Part shown: piece after piece, positions 1 through 11,470 of the stretch
Position numbering within the stretch: the first letter of the stretch is position 1
How the letters are laid out: the number at the start of each line of letters is the position of its first letter
Assembly: GCA_003427395.1 (NCBI GenBank)
Contig: BFEA01000550.1
Location: forward strand, 224,981-288,980
From: Chara braunii
Taxonomy: Eukaryota > Streptophyta > Charophyceae > Charales > Characeae
Direction of reading: 5' to 3'
Length of the DNA stretch: 64,000 bases
Notes under the pieces: generated by a model
The model's input: only the letters and a program-made list of their open reading frames with translations
The model's database searches: none
What the model was told of the DNA's origin: nothing
Made by a program: the position numbers and the translations under genes

Positions 1-263
1 GAGGAGATGATGGTTTTGTCAGTGCGGATGGTGAAGTATTGCTCGTCGAAGAACGGGCGCCAAACTTTGAGGGCGTGAATCACAACGAGAGTTATTTCTC
101 GTTGGAGGTAGTTCATCTCCGCAGGAAGGAGCTTCTTGCTTGTGAACTCGATGGGGTATTTGCCGAGTGGAGCCTCGGGGTGGGTGGGGGAGTTTCTGAT
201 GGAGGGGGGTTCAGAGGTGTCAAGAGGAAAATGTTGCGAGAGGACAGCTCCAATGGTGAAGTT

Positions 264-813
264 CTATGCGTCAGTGGTAACGTAGAAATGTCGAGAGGGG
301 TCAACGATTTTGAGGATGGGGGCCGTGGTGATGGTTTGTTTGAGGAAGTCGAATGGGTTTTGGTGGCGTTCGTTCCAATTGAAGGGCTTGTCCTTGCGTG
401 TCAGTTCGTGGAGTGGGTAAGAGATATCGGAGAAGTTGCAGATGCAGGGGTGGTAATAGTTGGCAAGGTCAAGGAATGAGCATAGTTGGAGTAGGGTCTT
501 GGGCGGGGGGGTACTCAACGAGGGCGGTGACCTTCGAGAGGTCCATGCGGATTCCTTCAGCAGAGACGATGTGGCCAAGGTATTCTACGATAGAAGCAGC
601 AAAGGTGCATTTGCTGAGCTTGGTGTAGAATTTTTGCTCTCTGAGGTTAGAGAGGACTTGGAGAAGGTGCTGAAGGTGGGACTCGAAGGTAGGGCTATAG
701 ACAAGGATATCATCAAGGTAGACGACGCCACAAATTTCGAGGAGGTCGCGGAAGATGTGATTCATGGTGGATTGGAATTTGGCGGGGGCGTTGGCGAGTC
801 CGAAGGGCATCAC
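264..813 (-). pseudogene. RT palm/thumb and RNase H start of element A
   Basis: Two overlapping minus-strand frames encode the downstream half of a Ty3/gypsy reverse transcriptase. The segment runs from [17 protein letters not shown] through the catalytic YLDDILVYS, then EYLGHIVSAEGI (thumb), and into the connection/RNase H entry (PFNWNERHQ, then a region ending in FYVTTDA). The YLDD box is intact. The frame changes at about 470-580, so the thumb and the RNase H part are in different frames. This is the complete copy of the triplicated RT segment; the other two copies lie at 1003-1650. Confidence 0.8.
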
Positions 814-1652
814 AAGGAACTTGTAGTGGCCGAAGCGCGAACGGAATGCGGTATTGTGGGTGTCTTTCTCGTGGATGCGGATCTGGTGGAGACCACTGCG
901 GTGGTCAATCTTGGTAAAATATTTGGCTCCACGGAGGCGATCAAGAAGCTCGTAGATCCGAGGTATGGGGTGCTTGTTCTTGATCGTGATCCGAGAAAGT
1001 GTTGAAGGTGGGACTCGAAGGTGGGGCTATAGACAAGGATATCATCAAGGTAGAGCAGATTTCGAGGAGGTCGCGGAAGATGTGATTCATGGTGGATTAA
1101 AATTTGGCAGGGGGCGTTGGTGAGTCCGAAGGGCATCACGAGGAACTCGTACTGGCCGAAGCGCGAACGAAATGCGGTCTTGTGGGTGTCTTTCTCGCGG
1201 ATGCGGATCTCGTGGAGACCACTGCGGTGGTCAATCTTGGTAAAATATTTGGCTCCATGGAGGCGATCAAGAAGCTCGTAGATCCGAGGTAGGGGGTGCT
1301 TGTTCTTGATCGTGATCCGAGAAGGTGTTGAAGGTGGGACTCGAAGGTGGGGCTATAGACAAGGATATCATCAAGGTAGAGCAGATTTCGAGGAGATCGT
1401 GGAAAATGTGATTCATGGTGGATTGGAATTTGGCGGGGGCGTTGATGAGTCCGAAGGGCATCACAAGGAACTCATAGTGGTCGAAGCGCGAATGGAATGC
1501 GGTCTTGTGGGTGTCTTCCTCGCGGATGCGGATCTGGTGGAAACCACTGCGGTGGTCAATCTTGGTAAAATATTTGGCTCCACGGAGACGATCAAGAAGC
1601 TCGTAGATCCGAGGTAGGGGGTCTTTGTTCTTGATCGTGATCCGATTTAAAG
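671..1652 (-). repeat. Threefold tandem duplication of an RT segment, unit about 330 bp
   Basis: The same stretch of RT coding sequence begins at about 671, 1003 and 1329 (repeat phase tgaaggtgggactcgaagg), giving units of 332, 326 and about 320 bp. Each unit covers the RT fingers/palm region, from the [12 protein letters not shown] box to the YLDD neighbourhood. The copies differ by scattered substitutions and small indels. The duplication is therefore either old or made of real diverged copies, not a simple assembly stutter. It destroys the RT reading frame. Confidence 0.85.
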
Positions 1653-1671
1653 CACGGTAGTCTGTGCACAT
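1267..1671 (-). pseudogene. RT N-terminal fingers/palm of element A
   Basis: The minus-strand frame starts in the conserved MCTDYRALN box (usual family form: R.C.DYR.LN). It continues through [20 protein letters not shown], then [11 protein letters not shown] (degenerate form of DLRSGYHQI) and [20 protein letters not shown]. These are successive RT motifs of Ty3/gypsy Pol. It ends in a duplicate junction before reaching the YLDD box, so this copy lacks the catalytic aspartates; they are supplied by the copy at 469-813. Confidence 0.8.
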
Positions 1672-2423
1672 CCTTCATTTAGAGGTTCCACAATTCCTTA
1701 GGAAAAGGCAGCTTGTACGGAAGGGAAAGGAGCTTGGCCTAATGAATCTTTTTTCAAGGAGTTCATTGAGTCGACGCTTCATTTTTTTTGCTTCCGGAAC
1801 GGAGAGGTGGTATGGAGGGTGGCACGGTGCTATGGAGGGTGGCACGGTGGAGAGTGGTCGGGTTCTAGATCAATGCTATGAGAGACATCACGATTCGGGG
1901 GTAATCTAACAGGCAAGGACTCGGGAAAAACGTCTATGAACTCGTTGAGGATGGAGGTGAGAGCGGGGTCGGAGGGGGAAGTTTGATCAGGTTTGTCCGT
2001 AGCGGGAGGAGTAGCCGCCTAATTTGACAAGCCAATCGTGTCGGGCTTGTTCCTCAACAACATCAGAGAAGGTGACGGAGGATGGGTTGGGGAGAAGGGT
2101 ACAGGAATATGTACCAGTGGGAGCGACAACAGGCAATGTGGGTTGCGATGCCTGGGGATCGTCCGGTGGGAGGTGCGTCACTGCGGAAGGGGGGTGCAGA
2201 CAAATTGTCGATGCCAACTGGGCCATCGGTGGGGTAGAGGTCGTCACCAATGGGATGGCCGACAGACTAGTCGTTGATGCCAGGGCGGGTCCGTGATGAT
2301 CATGGGGACAAGTATTCTTCAAGTGGATGAGGGGCCAGGAGTGGTGGATGTGGAACTGCCGGGTTGGGGGGCCGCGGACCTGGGCGCCTGACGTGTAAAC
2401 TGTCTGGTATATGGACAACTCGT
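1672..2423 (-). other. Linker between gag and RT of element A, protease region not recognisable
   Basis: A Ty3/gypsy element should carry an aspartic protease here. A 156-codon minus-strand frame (1987-2457) is rich in Pro, Thr and Ser and overlaps the knuckle region. I find no D-[ST]-G-A motif in it. Part of the protease has probably been deleted or is too decayed to see. The 1800-1900 stretch contains a short repeated phrase (gtatggagggtggcacggtg). Confidence 0.5.
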
Positions 2424-3992
2424 CTATTGATGTCCTAATTGTCGGCACCGAAAACATCCCACGTGAGTTTCGTGAGACGGGTTCGGTGGGTGTTGAAAGG
2501 GGGGCAATTGGTGCGTTCTCTCTTTTCCATCTGCATAAGGTGGATGACAGAGAGAGGAAAGCGATGTGGTGTCTAGTGGGTCGGAGAGAGTGTCGGGGTC
2601 GGGGGCGGAGAACTCGTCCGAGGAGGCAGAGAGAGAGGTTTCGTCGGTGATGTTATGAAAGATCGTGGGCGGTGTGGGGCGGATGTGAGTGCGTCCTTGT
2701 ACGGGGTGAGGAATTTGTCTAGGTGAATGGCGTGGTTGAAGAGATCGAAGAGGGACATCGGGGGGTAGTGGACGAGGGAGGTGGCAAGGTCCTTGCAACA
2801 TCCATGTTTGAAGCGGGAGATCAATGCGGCATCGCTAACATTGTCAAGAGGGATATGTTGCCGCAACGCACGGATGTATTGGACAAAACGGTCGGTCGGG
2901 CCGTTCTGTCGAAGGCGACAAAGTTGCTCAAAGTGTCATCGTCGTTTTTACGGTCGAAATGTGCAGGTGAGGTCGAAATGTGCAGGTGATGAGGTTGGCC
3001 CACTCGAGGAAGGAATGGGGTTCCGCGTTTGGTTGTTGGCGGTTAGCTCGTTCGGTGTACCACCAACGAGCAGCGCCCTCTTGTACTCTGGTGCTGGCAA
3101 TATGGAGCCAGTGTGTGACAGGGACGTTGTGGAGGGAGAAGGCGCCGTAGAGTTTGCTGAGGAAGACGAAGACGTCCTCGTGGGGACTGTCGGTGAAGGG
3201 GAGGATGTCCATTGATCAGAAGGATGGGGGAATGTTACCCGTTAAGGATGTTGTGACAGCGAGGGTGTTGAAATCAAGTTTGGGTGAGGAGGACGATACC
3301 CAGGTGAAATCGGTGGTGTGGTTGGTCGGGAGGAGTGCGGATGGAGGAAGTATTGGAAGAATGGAGAGCAGCATTTGCGGTGCGGAAGTGATCTGGGTAT
3401 AGGTGGGGACGGTGGAGGTGATTGTGGATGAAGTCAAGAGAGGTTTTGACTGGGAGGGAATGGTCGACGACTGTGTGACGGCTGGGATTGTCATCTTGGG
3501 CAGTGGGATGATCAAGGTGGAAGTGGTGGTGGATGAAGGCAGGGGTGTGGATGACAAGCTAGCGAAGAGGGCGGTGGATGTGGAGGCGGAGGATAGGGGA
3601 AGGGTGGTGGAACCCGAGGTGGGGCGGGGGGACGTGGTGGTGATGATCTGGATGACGGGGGAGGCCTGTTGTTGTTTGCCGGTTATCCGTTGGGAAAGGC
3701 CGGAGAGGGATGCTTGGAGGGAGTCTAGGGTGGCTTGCATGGTGGTCATAAGGGAGAGAAGGGTGGAAGAGTCAGCGGCGACCACCTGGGTGGCAGCCTG
3801 TTGACCAATGAGTCTGCAACAGAGGCTCTTGACGGTGTTGATGGAGGACATATTGATGCTGGATTCCACGGCCATCCTAAAGGAAATGGTCGGGGTGGTG
3901 GCGATTGCTGGAGAAGCGGGCGGTGATGAGGTGGAGGCAACTGCAGCAGCGGCAGCAGCGGCGCGCTGAGAGTTCTTGGTTTGGCGTGGCAT
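2424..3992 (-). pseudogene. Gag-like protein of element A with CCHC knuckle
   Basis: The start at 3992 opens a Ser/Thr/Pro/Ala-rich N-terminal domain of about 258 residues. After one in-frame stop (3216-3218) the same frame continues as a retrotransposon gag core with the FLSKLYGAF and EGAARWWYTE signatures (usual gag form: aromatic-rich, A..WW). A shift follows near 2870 into the ISRFKHGCCKDLA segment. Another shift leads to a zinc knuckle read as CFRCRQLGH, with the last Cys four residues later, interrupted by a TAG. Gag would form the nucleocapsid-like particle. The frame is broken in at least three places. Confidence 0.7.
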
Positions 3993-4109
3993 GCCCGGGG
4001 GGGAGGTTAGAGGCTTTTATTCACACAACAAAGAATTAGTTGAATTTTTCTAGGAATGATTAGTGGAATTTAGAAAGTTATTTTGCAAGAATTTTACAAA
4101 AAGATAATG

Positions 4110-4300
4110 TTTTTTTTTTTTTTTTTTTTTTTTTTTTTCTTGAGAAGTTGTCACTTTATATTTCAAAACAAAAGTGGTCGAGGCCGGGGACCTCACAATT
4201 CTACCCGGTGTTGACGAGATAAACCTGCTGGAAACCGGGTCCAGCGTCCCACAACCGCCCAGTCTCAATAGGACAGAACTCCTCAAAATAGCCTTGAAGC
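4110..4300 (-). mobile_element. SINE-like element, copy 1
   Basis: On the minus strand this ends in a run of 29 A (T29 on the plus strand, 4110-4138). The tail is preceded by the phrase AATTGTGAGGTCCCCGGCC and upstream sequence with weak box A/box B-like elements. A second copy with the same tail phrase and an A-rich end lies at 43557-43700, also on the minus strand. A shared body plus a 3' A tail fits a SINE. No target duplication could be found here, and the tRNA-like head is degenerate. Confidence 0.5.
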
Positions 4301-4639
4301 ACAGAAAAGGACGGCTGAACTAATCTATAACAAACCTCCCCAGTCCTTCAGCCTATAACATGATATCTTTGCAGCGCAGAGAAAGAAGTGCAACGCCGGC
4401 AGGTTTCTAACGTCGAAAAACTATTGGCAAGGAACTACAAATTATAATCTGCAGAATTCGAAAACGCCCAAGGCAATTCACATGGAATTTTCACAATTTT
4501 AACCCTAAAATTATTCCGAAAACAAACTAAATAATCCCAAATAATCCCAAATTTCAACCCAAGCTCGAACCAATTTCAAACTAAACGTGGTGATATTGTC
4601 TCCCAAAAAATTGAGAACAATCATACAGCAGTTACTTGA
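4301..4639. other. No gene seen
   Basis: AT-rich, non-coding sequence between the SINE-like copy and the 297-bp tandem repeat. Short runs such as ataatcccaaataatccc are duplicated locally. No RNA or protein gene is recognisable. Confidence 0.5.
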
Positions 4640-5240
4640 TCACACCTGGCTGGGGTGACCCTGTTACCCTCCCTATTCCACTACCCTGCAAGGAGCCTGA
4701 TCTGCCATGACGGGTTTCCACCACTCACCCTTGAGCCCTTCGTGGTTTTAGCGGACACAATGGGTACAGCTCAAGTTTGCTCCTCACCAGTTCTCTCGTA
4801 GCATCTGACCAAAAGCGTTCCCACCGCCTCTTGATACCCTCATAGTTTCGTACTGCTCAAGATGGCGCCGCTATCAGTAATTCCCTGGGTTTCACCCTGG
4901 CTATAGTACCGATTGCTTTGTTCTCACACTCATTAGCTGCTGTAACGAGTTACCCTTTCACCCACTCTGTTCCAACACCCTGTAAAGGGCCTGAGCTGCC
5001 ATGACGGGTTTCCCACCACGCACCCTTGGTCCTCGTGGTTCAGCGGACACAATGGGTACAACTCAAGTTTGCTCTTCACCGGTTCTCTCGTGCCTCCTAA
5101 CCAGTAACGTTCCCACCGCCCCTTGTTACACTCTCACTTCTCAAGGTGGCGCCGCTACTAACAATTCCACGGGTATCACAGTACTATCACCAGTTGCCTT
5201 GATCTCCAATCATCAGCCACCGTACCTCCATCTCACAAGG
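4640..5240. repeat. Diverged tandem duplication, unit about 297 bp
   Basis: The phrase ctgccatgacgggtttcc recurs about 297 bp apart (near 4700 and 4997). Matching sequence continues through cggacacaatgggtaca, caagtttgctc, ttctctcgt, cgttcccaccgcc and ggcgccgct in both copies. The copies are strongly diverged with many indels. No coding frame spans both. The origin (LTR fragment or satellite remnant) cannot be told from this window. Confidence 0.75.
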
Positions 5241-6480
5241 ACTATTAAACAGTTAAACACCAATCCACCTACCCAACAAAACGAACTCCTATCTTTAACA
5301 ACTTAATTCCCCAGATACTGTCGTAGGTTTTTCTATGGTAAATTACGTGCAGGAACTCCCAAACTAACCAAAAATTTATCACTCCAATTGCCCGTCGCAA
5401 GACCGCAAAACGATCCCTTCAATTAACAGCGATTACCAATTAAAGCCTAGCACATCGACGCGTCCACTACGAAATTACAGACCAGCCAACCAAACGAACA
5501 GAAATTACACCTAATAAAACAAGCAGAAGGAAAATGCTAATCCTAAGATACTTAATAATACATGTTTATAAAAACGAAACGCTAAGGGCGTACTAATACT
5601 CGAAGCAACAAACAGACAAAAGACCGCCCAGGCCGACCACCCAAGAGAAGCGCCACCCAACTGACCGACAGGGCTACTAAAGCAAGACCAAGGAGGAAAA
5701 TGGGGCGAAGCATACTATGACGTAAGCGTAATGATAAGTAACAAACCAACAGAGAGCCCAAATACTCACAACTTCGTGTGATACAGCATGACAGACACAA
5801 TTACCAAGCCAAGGGTATTCAAAACCCCCCTATGGAGGTGTAAGAACCAAGTGCCTAATACATGTGCCCAATACTTAGCGTGAATGGAAAACTACACAGA
5901 TCATAGGAAGCAAATGTAATGACCCTATTGAGTGAGAAAACAGACACGAAATCAGTGATCCTACAACTACCTTGCTATGTGGACAGGCAGATCGAGACGC
6001 GTTGTACTCCTTGGACATGCCAAAACGCTGCCACCGCAGCCGCACGCTCTCCCACTGCGTCCAGATGCGCCGCTCCGAATCATCCATGATTACCGTTATA
6101 TCTTCCGGTTGGAATTCACCACGCCCAGTTCTTGTCTCGGGCCTGCTCCAGCAGGCACGAGCAAACAATGACTCCGAAATTACCGAGGTAGCTAGGTCTT
6201 TTCGTCCAGATCTTGAGGAAAGTGAGTTCGTAATTCAGTGCAATCAGGCTGCCAGGGGGAGTCGTGCGGGGGCCATACCACAGAACGCACCGGCGTCCCT
6301 ACCCCAATCAAGGGGCAGTTCGGGTATAGTCTCACATCGGCATAGCTCAGCTATGTCGGCTCCGTACGAGGGCCGTCTCTTCCCTCATTGCGTCGTACGG
6401 GCTCGAGGCGGTCACTTGCTCCCCAAGAGCCGGCCGGCCAAGGTTCGCTAATCCACCCCGGGCCCGCTTTGCGGACTCTA
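5241..6480. other. Unassigned region with small inverted repeats
   Basis: No gene recognised. Frames here (longest about 159 codons at 5972-6451) show no known motif and are partly antisense to each other, so I do not call them. Around 6333-6402 there are two small dyads: CATAGCT/AGCTATG, and CCGTACGA paired with TCGTACGG about 25 bp later. The nearby tctcacatcgg resembles the plant snRNA upstream element (RTCCCACATCG), but no snRNA follows. Confidence 0.4.
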
Positions 6481-7330
6481 GCGCACACGAGGGTGATTAA
6501 TTTGAAAAAGGGTGATTAATTTGAAAAAGGGTGATTAATTTCGAATAAAGGGATTAATTCAGTCGTGAATTAATTGTATTAAGTCAAAATTAATTGAGGA
6601 GTTCTGAATACCTAAAAAAAGAAAGTACTTCCGAAGTATATAAGTAAATAGAAAAATCAAAAAATATTTGCAAAAAAGAATTAATTGATCATGATGTATT
6701 TCCAGAGAAATTTCAAAAAGGAGTTTAAAATATACAAAAAAAGAAATAATTAATTCAAACGAATGACAAAATTTTCAACAAAAAAAAAATGAAAAAAGTA
6801 TTTTGAATTTCGAAAAAGAAATGTTGAGAAAGAATTGATTAACTCAAAAGTATTTGTGAATTACAAAAAAAATTCGCAAAACAAATAATTAATTCTAACA
6901 TATTTTGAATTATTATTATTTTTTAAATAACTAATATTGTTTTTGAATTCCAAAGAAATGTCAAAAAAGGATTAATAACGCTAACGTATTCTCGGATTAC
7001 GAAAAAAAAAATAATAATAATAATTCTACAATATTTTCAAATTACAAAAAGTTTAAAAAACGTTTATTAAAATTATTTTTGAAGTTCAAGGAAGAAATGC
7101 CGAGAAAGAATAATTAATTCTATGTATTTTCAAAATTTTCGAAAAAAAGGAATTAATTAAAAAAAAAAAAATGTTTTCAAAATTTGAAAAAGAAATGTCT
7201 AAAAAATCATTAATTACTTCCAAAAGAATCCAAAGTATTTCCGAATTACAAGAATTTATAATGAATTTTAAGAAACATAAAAACAAATATAAAAAATAAA
7301 AATAAATAAGGAATAGAATTCAATAAATAA
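6481..7330. repeat. AT-rich block of degenerate repeats
   Basis: The block starts with three close copies of gggtgattaatttgaaaaa (6493-6545). It continues as loosely repeating units in which attaattc, a short spacer, gaatt and an A-run alternate every 60-80 bp. It is very A+T-rich compared with its flanks. There is no coding potential; the frames present are low-complexity. It reads as an old, decayed tandem array. Confidence 0.6.
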
Positions 7331-7434
7331 CTAATCAAGTAAATCGAGAACAGAGTGATCCTATCTATGATTGATCGGGCAGTAGCGTAGTAGGTAGGGT
7401 TAAAATTGGTGGGGTAATAAGATAGCGCGCATTG

Positions 7435-7816
7435 NNNNNNNNNNNNNNNNNNNNNNNNNNNNNNNNNNNNNNNNNNNNNNNNNNNNNNNNNNNNNNNNNN
7501 NNNNNNNNNNNNNNNNNNNNNNNNNNNNNNNNNNNNNNNNNNNNNNNNNNNNNNNNNNNNNNNNNNNNNNNNNNNNNNNNNNNNNNNNNNNNNNNNNNNN
7601 NNNNNNNNNNNNNNNNNNNNNNNNNNNNNNNNNNNNNNNNNNNNNNNNNNNNNNNNNNNNNNNNNNNNNNNNNNNNNNNNNNNNNNNNNNNNNNNNNNNN
7701 NNNNNNNNNNNNNNNNNNNNNNNNNNNNNNNNNNNNNNNNNNNNNNNNNNNNNNNNNNNNNNNNNNNNNNNNNNNNNNNNNNNNNNNNNNNNNNNNNNNN
7801 NNNNNNNNNNNNNNNN
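7435..7816. other. Assembly gap (382 N)
   Basis: A continuous run of N from 7435 to 7816. Frames that run through it have no biological meaning. Confidence 0.99.
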
Positions 7817-9467
7817 GGGGGGGAGGGGGAGAATGAGAATCATCGAAAGAAGAAGAGGAGGAGGAAGACAGGAGGAAAGAAGAGAAAAGCAGAGAAAGGC
7901 AGAGGACAAAAATAAAAATATGTCGGTCACTTACCCGCACGTTGGCTTCGAGATGGATGACGTGACAGCGACAAGAAGGACGAGGAGTTGCTGACATGGA
8001 GCGATGACGGCAGGTACGAGGCGCTCACGTGGCAGTGATGATGACGACGAAGATGATAACGAGCGATGACGTGGCGGCGCTGGAGACGATGATGATGGTG
8101 ACGATGTCGATGACATGGCAGCGCCGGAACACGGAGGGAGGGAGGGACGTTTGCCGCGCCTATACCAGTGAGATGAGGCAAAGGCAGAGCAGCGAGGCTG
8201 GGGGAGAGAGGGAGGGTGAGAGTACACACACACACTCACTCAACTCGGCGCAGAATCGACACAACTCGACGGACGCAGACACAACGTGGCAACGTCGCAA
8301 AGTCGCAATCTTGGGTTCTCAACACAATGTCGCAGCAAGTCACACTGAAGCACAAGCACTGAGGCCGAAAACTGCATGCCCGAACTCAGCTCGAGTCCGG
8401 TCTTAAGTACTGGACTCAAGTTGAGTCGCGAGAGCAGAAGTGCAACTTGCCTCAGGGTTGAACTCGCAATCGAAGGTCTGAGCCTGGGCGCCAGAATGCT
8501 GGATGGTGCCAAGTATCGAAATCCGAAAGTCCCAGACGAGGGACTTGAGAACGGGCGCCAATTGCAGAGGGCGCTAACAGTCAGGGACCGGAGATTAGAG
8601 ACTCAGAAATGAAATAGCAGCCTGGCAGGTGGTAACCCGCAGACCAGGGATGGAGCCCTGGCTGAGTTCGTAACAGTAGATCCTAGTGCGTGTCTACGTG
8701 TGCGTGAGTGAGTGAGAGTGTGTCTGATGGTGGATACAGTGTTCGGGTGGGAGTTTCAGGCGCTCAGACACCATAGCCGCAAGATCTGACAAGTTGACTT
8801 GAGCCGCGTTCCTGGCCGAAGGCCACATCTCTGAGTTTTCTGTGTGGGCGCACTGCGCCATCTCACGCTTGTTGCTGATTCTACTTGAGGAAGTTGTTTT
8901 GCCATCGGCACCTGCATGTATGCATGTTGGAAGTAAAATCGAGACAAGTCTGATTGTATTTCTCCCCTCTGAACATATTTGCTTTTCTGTTGTCATCAAC
9001 AATTGCACATTTTGCTTTTCTGTTGTGATCGGAAATTTCATAATCCCTTTGACAAAAAATTCAGTTTGCGAATTTTGGTCCGGTTGCGCCGAGCGACAAC
9101 CCTCGCTGGCGCTGCAGTGGGTTCACTTGTATAATATAAAACAAAAGTTGTACGAACACCTTCTTCACCAATTTATGATCTGAGAGCATACTCTTGTTAG
9201 ATATTCTTCAAACGGATCTGGCCATTTTTCACACTTGATACATGTAAGTCCAAGTACTGTACGTTTGAGTATGCCCTGAGATATTCATTCAATCCTCACC
9301 TGTAGTTGGCTTCGAAGACACTCTTCATGTAAATCAGAGGCAGTAGAACATCGCCAGTCTCCTCGTCCTGCAAGGTAAATCAGGTGGGACGGTGATTGGC
9401 TTTGGTTAAGAGTCTTAGCACTGAAACAAACACCTCCCAAACCCTGTGCGAGTTTTAATAGCCACAG

Positions 9468-9468
<1 letters not shown>
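7817..9468. other. No gene seen; purine-rich and GA/CA-rich sequence
   Basis: The block after the gap is purine-rich (7817-7930), then rich in GATGA/ACGATG-type imperfect repeats (7990-8115). Short frames on both strands are low-complexity mirror images of each other. Around 8380-8470 the phrases gaactcagctcgagtccgg and ggactcaagttgagtcg form a loose inverted pair. No RNA gene is recognised. Confidence 0.4.
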
Positions 9469-9533
<65 letters not shown>

Positions 9534-9536
9534 ACA
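9469..9536. repeat. Compound microsatellite (CT)n(CA)n
   Basis: About 20 CT units (9469-9508) pass directly into about 14 CA units (9509-9536). Confidence 0.98.
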
Positions 9537-11226
9537 ATTGCTTATGGTCACATCATTAAAAAAAAAACACGTGTACACCTTATCAAAATTCATTTTTTAT
9601 TTTTTTTATTTATATTTGTGGTCAAAATTCATTTTGGGAAACACATGCAAAAGAAATACATATTTCCAGCAATTTAGGATGGGAGATCGTATTTGGTGAA
9701 TTGACAAAGATTGCAAGTGTTTTTTCTCATTCTTGCCCAAAAGTTCGGTAGCTTTTATCGTCTTCTCCACATAGAACACATGAATCAGAGTTGCACCACA
9801 GAGTGGAAACTGTACTGACAAGCACAACATGTAGTGGTGGTGTTCGTACGTGTGCAGCAAAGTATGTACGTGCTCAATACCTAACACAGCAGTATCTAGC
9901 CCCCAAAACTAATCCATGTACATATGCATCAGCACAAACGTGACTGACGGACTCGAGACCACATCTGCATATGTGTGGATGGTCCATCTAAGGACCATGC
10001 CACGGGGCACTTATCTGTATAAAACTTATCCGCCTCCACAGGTTATTCTTAAAAACAAAACACTGCAACAAACATGTTTCCAGCACAATGAGCAAAAGAT
10101 AAGAGGGTCTGGATAGTAGGCACCTCCAGCAACAGGTAGTTCTCATTTTCAGCGACAGGAAGCCAAAGTGTGCGGACACTCCGGAGCTGCAGACAAGCAC
10201 AATCGGGTCGAACACCATCAACAAAAGTAAGAGAAACCGGTTATTAGTGCAATGCGCAAGAGGTTCTTTAAACTTCTGCTTCCTGACCAGTTCACAGACC
10301 TGGACACCCAGCACGATCAGTGTTCAGCTTGTAGAATTGGTTCCTATTACAACTAACACATATCATTTCGGTATTCCCCCTTCACTAGAATGCACATCAT
10401 GACGCTGAGGAACACAGATCAAAGGAGATTAGGTGATGCAGATCGTCAATGAAAACTTTTCCGTGCGAAGATGATCAGGATCATGGACCACAGTGGTCTT
10501 GAAACATTTATTCCCTTTGTTGAGGCTTTCCTTAATTTCCTCCAATCCTTTCGCTTACTTTAGCAACGACAAGCAACATTTCCCTTAGGAGAGGAGTCAC
10601 CAAATGACACAAAACACACACATGGACAAACAGAGAGCAAATGACATACATATTCTATGCAGATGCCCCATTAATACATATGAAGAACCATGGCTTAGCT
10701 GCAGCGATCAGACACATATGGTGCTCCTTGGCTGTGGCCCATATGAATCCTGCTCTTGTATGGTTGGCACGAGCTCATTCCACGAAGATACCCAGCCTTT
10801 AGCTGGAGTGTATGGGACCCCACCCACCGGCAAGCAGATGAGTCAGACGTGAATTTGGGGATTCAAGCAAGAAGAAGACACTACACATCTAAATAGGGGT
10901 AGCAGGAGCATCGGGGTCTCCCAACATTTTGCAGCACATGCTTGCTTGACCAAGGACTGCTCGGCACACTCAAGAGTACTGTATTTAGGACCAGGATGGC
11001 GGTCACAATGGTCCATTATTTACCTTGGCTTACCACCAAAAGGCAGCAGTTTCCTCCTGTGTAGACGTTCTAGGCTGCTAGATACGGAGGTCTTTGGGAT
11101 CCATGGGTCAATCAGGGTCTTAACTACTGCCCTTACCACATATGTGCCAACATCTTCACCTACCTCGTTCTTCGCCCAAGGTAGACTTTCTAGGGAGGCA
11201 ATGCAGCAGGTGTCTATTAGCTTGTA
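9537..11226. other. No gene seen
   Basis: Ordinary-looking sequence without a frame longer than about 108 codons and without recognisable protein motifs on either strand. It could contain short exons or regulatory sequence of a host gene, but nothing in it supports a call. Confidence 0.35.
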
Positions 11227-11470
11227 ATGGGTGGATGATGTGCCACAAACCCATTGATAAGATACATCCAGCTATTCAATTCTTCCAGCGTCAATAGCTT
11301 GAGCCTCGAGGACAATGTAGATACATCCAGCTATTCAATTCTTCCAGCGTCAATAGCTTGAGCCTCGAGGACAATGTGCACCGCCGAGTAGTGGGTGGAT
11401 GATGTGCCCCAACCCCTTGTGGGACTCCACCGATCAGATAAATCCAGCGTGGCTTTTCAATTCTGCCAGC
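11227..11470. repeat. Two identical 59-bp units within a larger diverged repeat
   Basis: The 59-bp segment starting gatacatccagctattc at 11261 is repeated at once from 11320 to 11378 with no difference that I can see. The flanking phrase gggtggatgatgtgcc occurs before (near 11228) and again after (near 11394), followed by a more diverged gataaatccagcg version. An approximately 165-bp unit was therefore also duplicated earlier. Confidence 0.9.

Larger units (their letters stand above)
1..3992 (-). mobile_element. Ty3/gypsy LTR retrotransposon A, truncated by the window start
   Basis: Read on the minus strand, a low-complexity gag N-terminus (start at 3992) is followed by a gag core, a CCHC knuckle, an unassigned linker, reverse transcriptase and the beginning of the RNase H/connection region. 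This order is that of a Ty3/gypsy gag-pol. The 3' part (rest of RNase H, integrase, 3' LTR) would lie to the left of the window. No LTR or primer-binding site is recognised upstream of the gag start. Frameshifts, in-frame stops and a triplicated RT segment show that the copy is dead. Confidence 0.8.

Noticed and set aside
6331-6345. tctcacatcgg as a plant snRNA upstream element
   Set aside because: No TATA or snRNA follows at the required distance.
5972-6451. 159-codon frame
   Set aside because: No recognisable motif and overlapping frames on both strands; not enough to call a gene.
7365-7997. Frames across the N run
   Set aside because: They exist only because N does not create stops.
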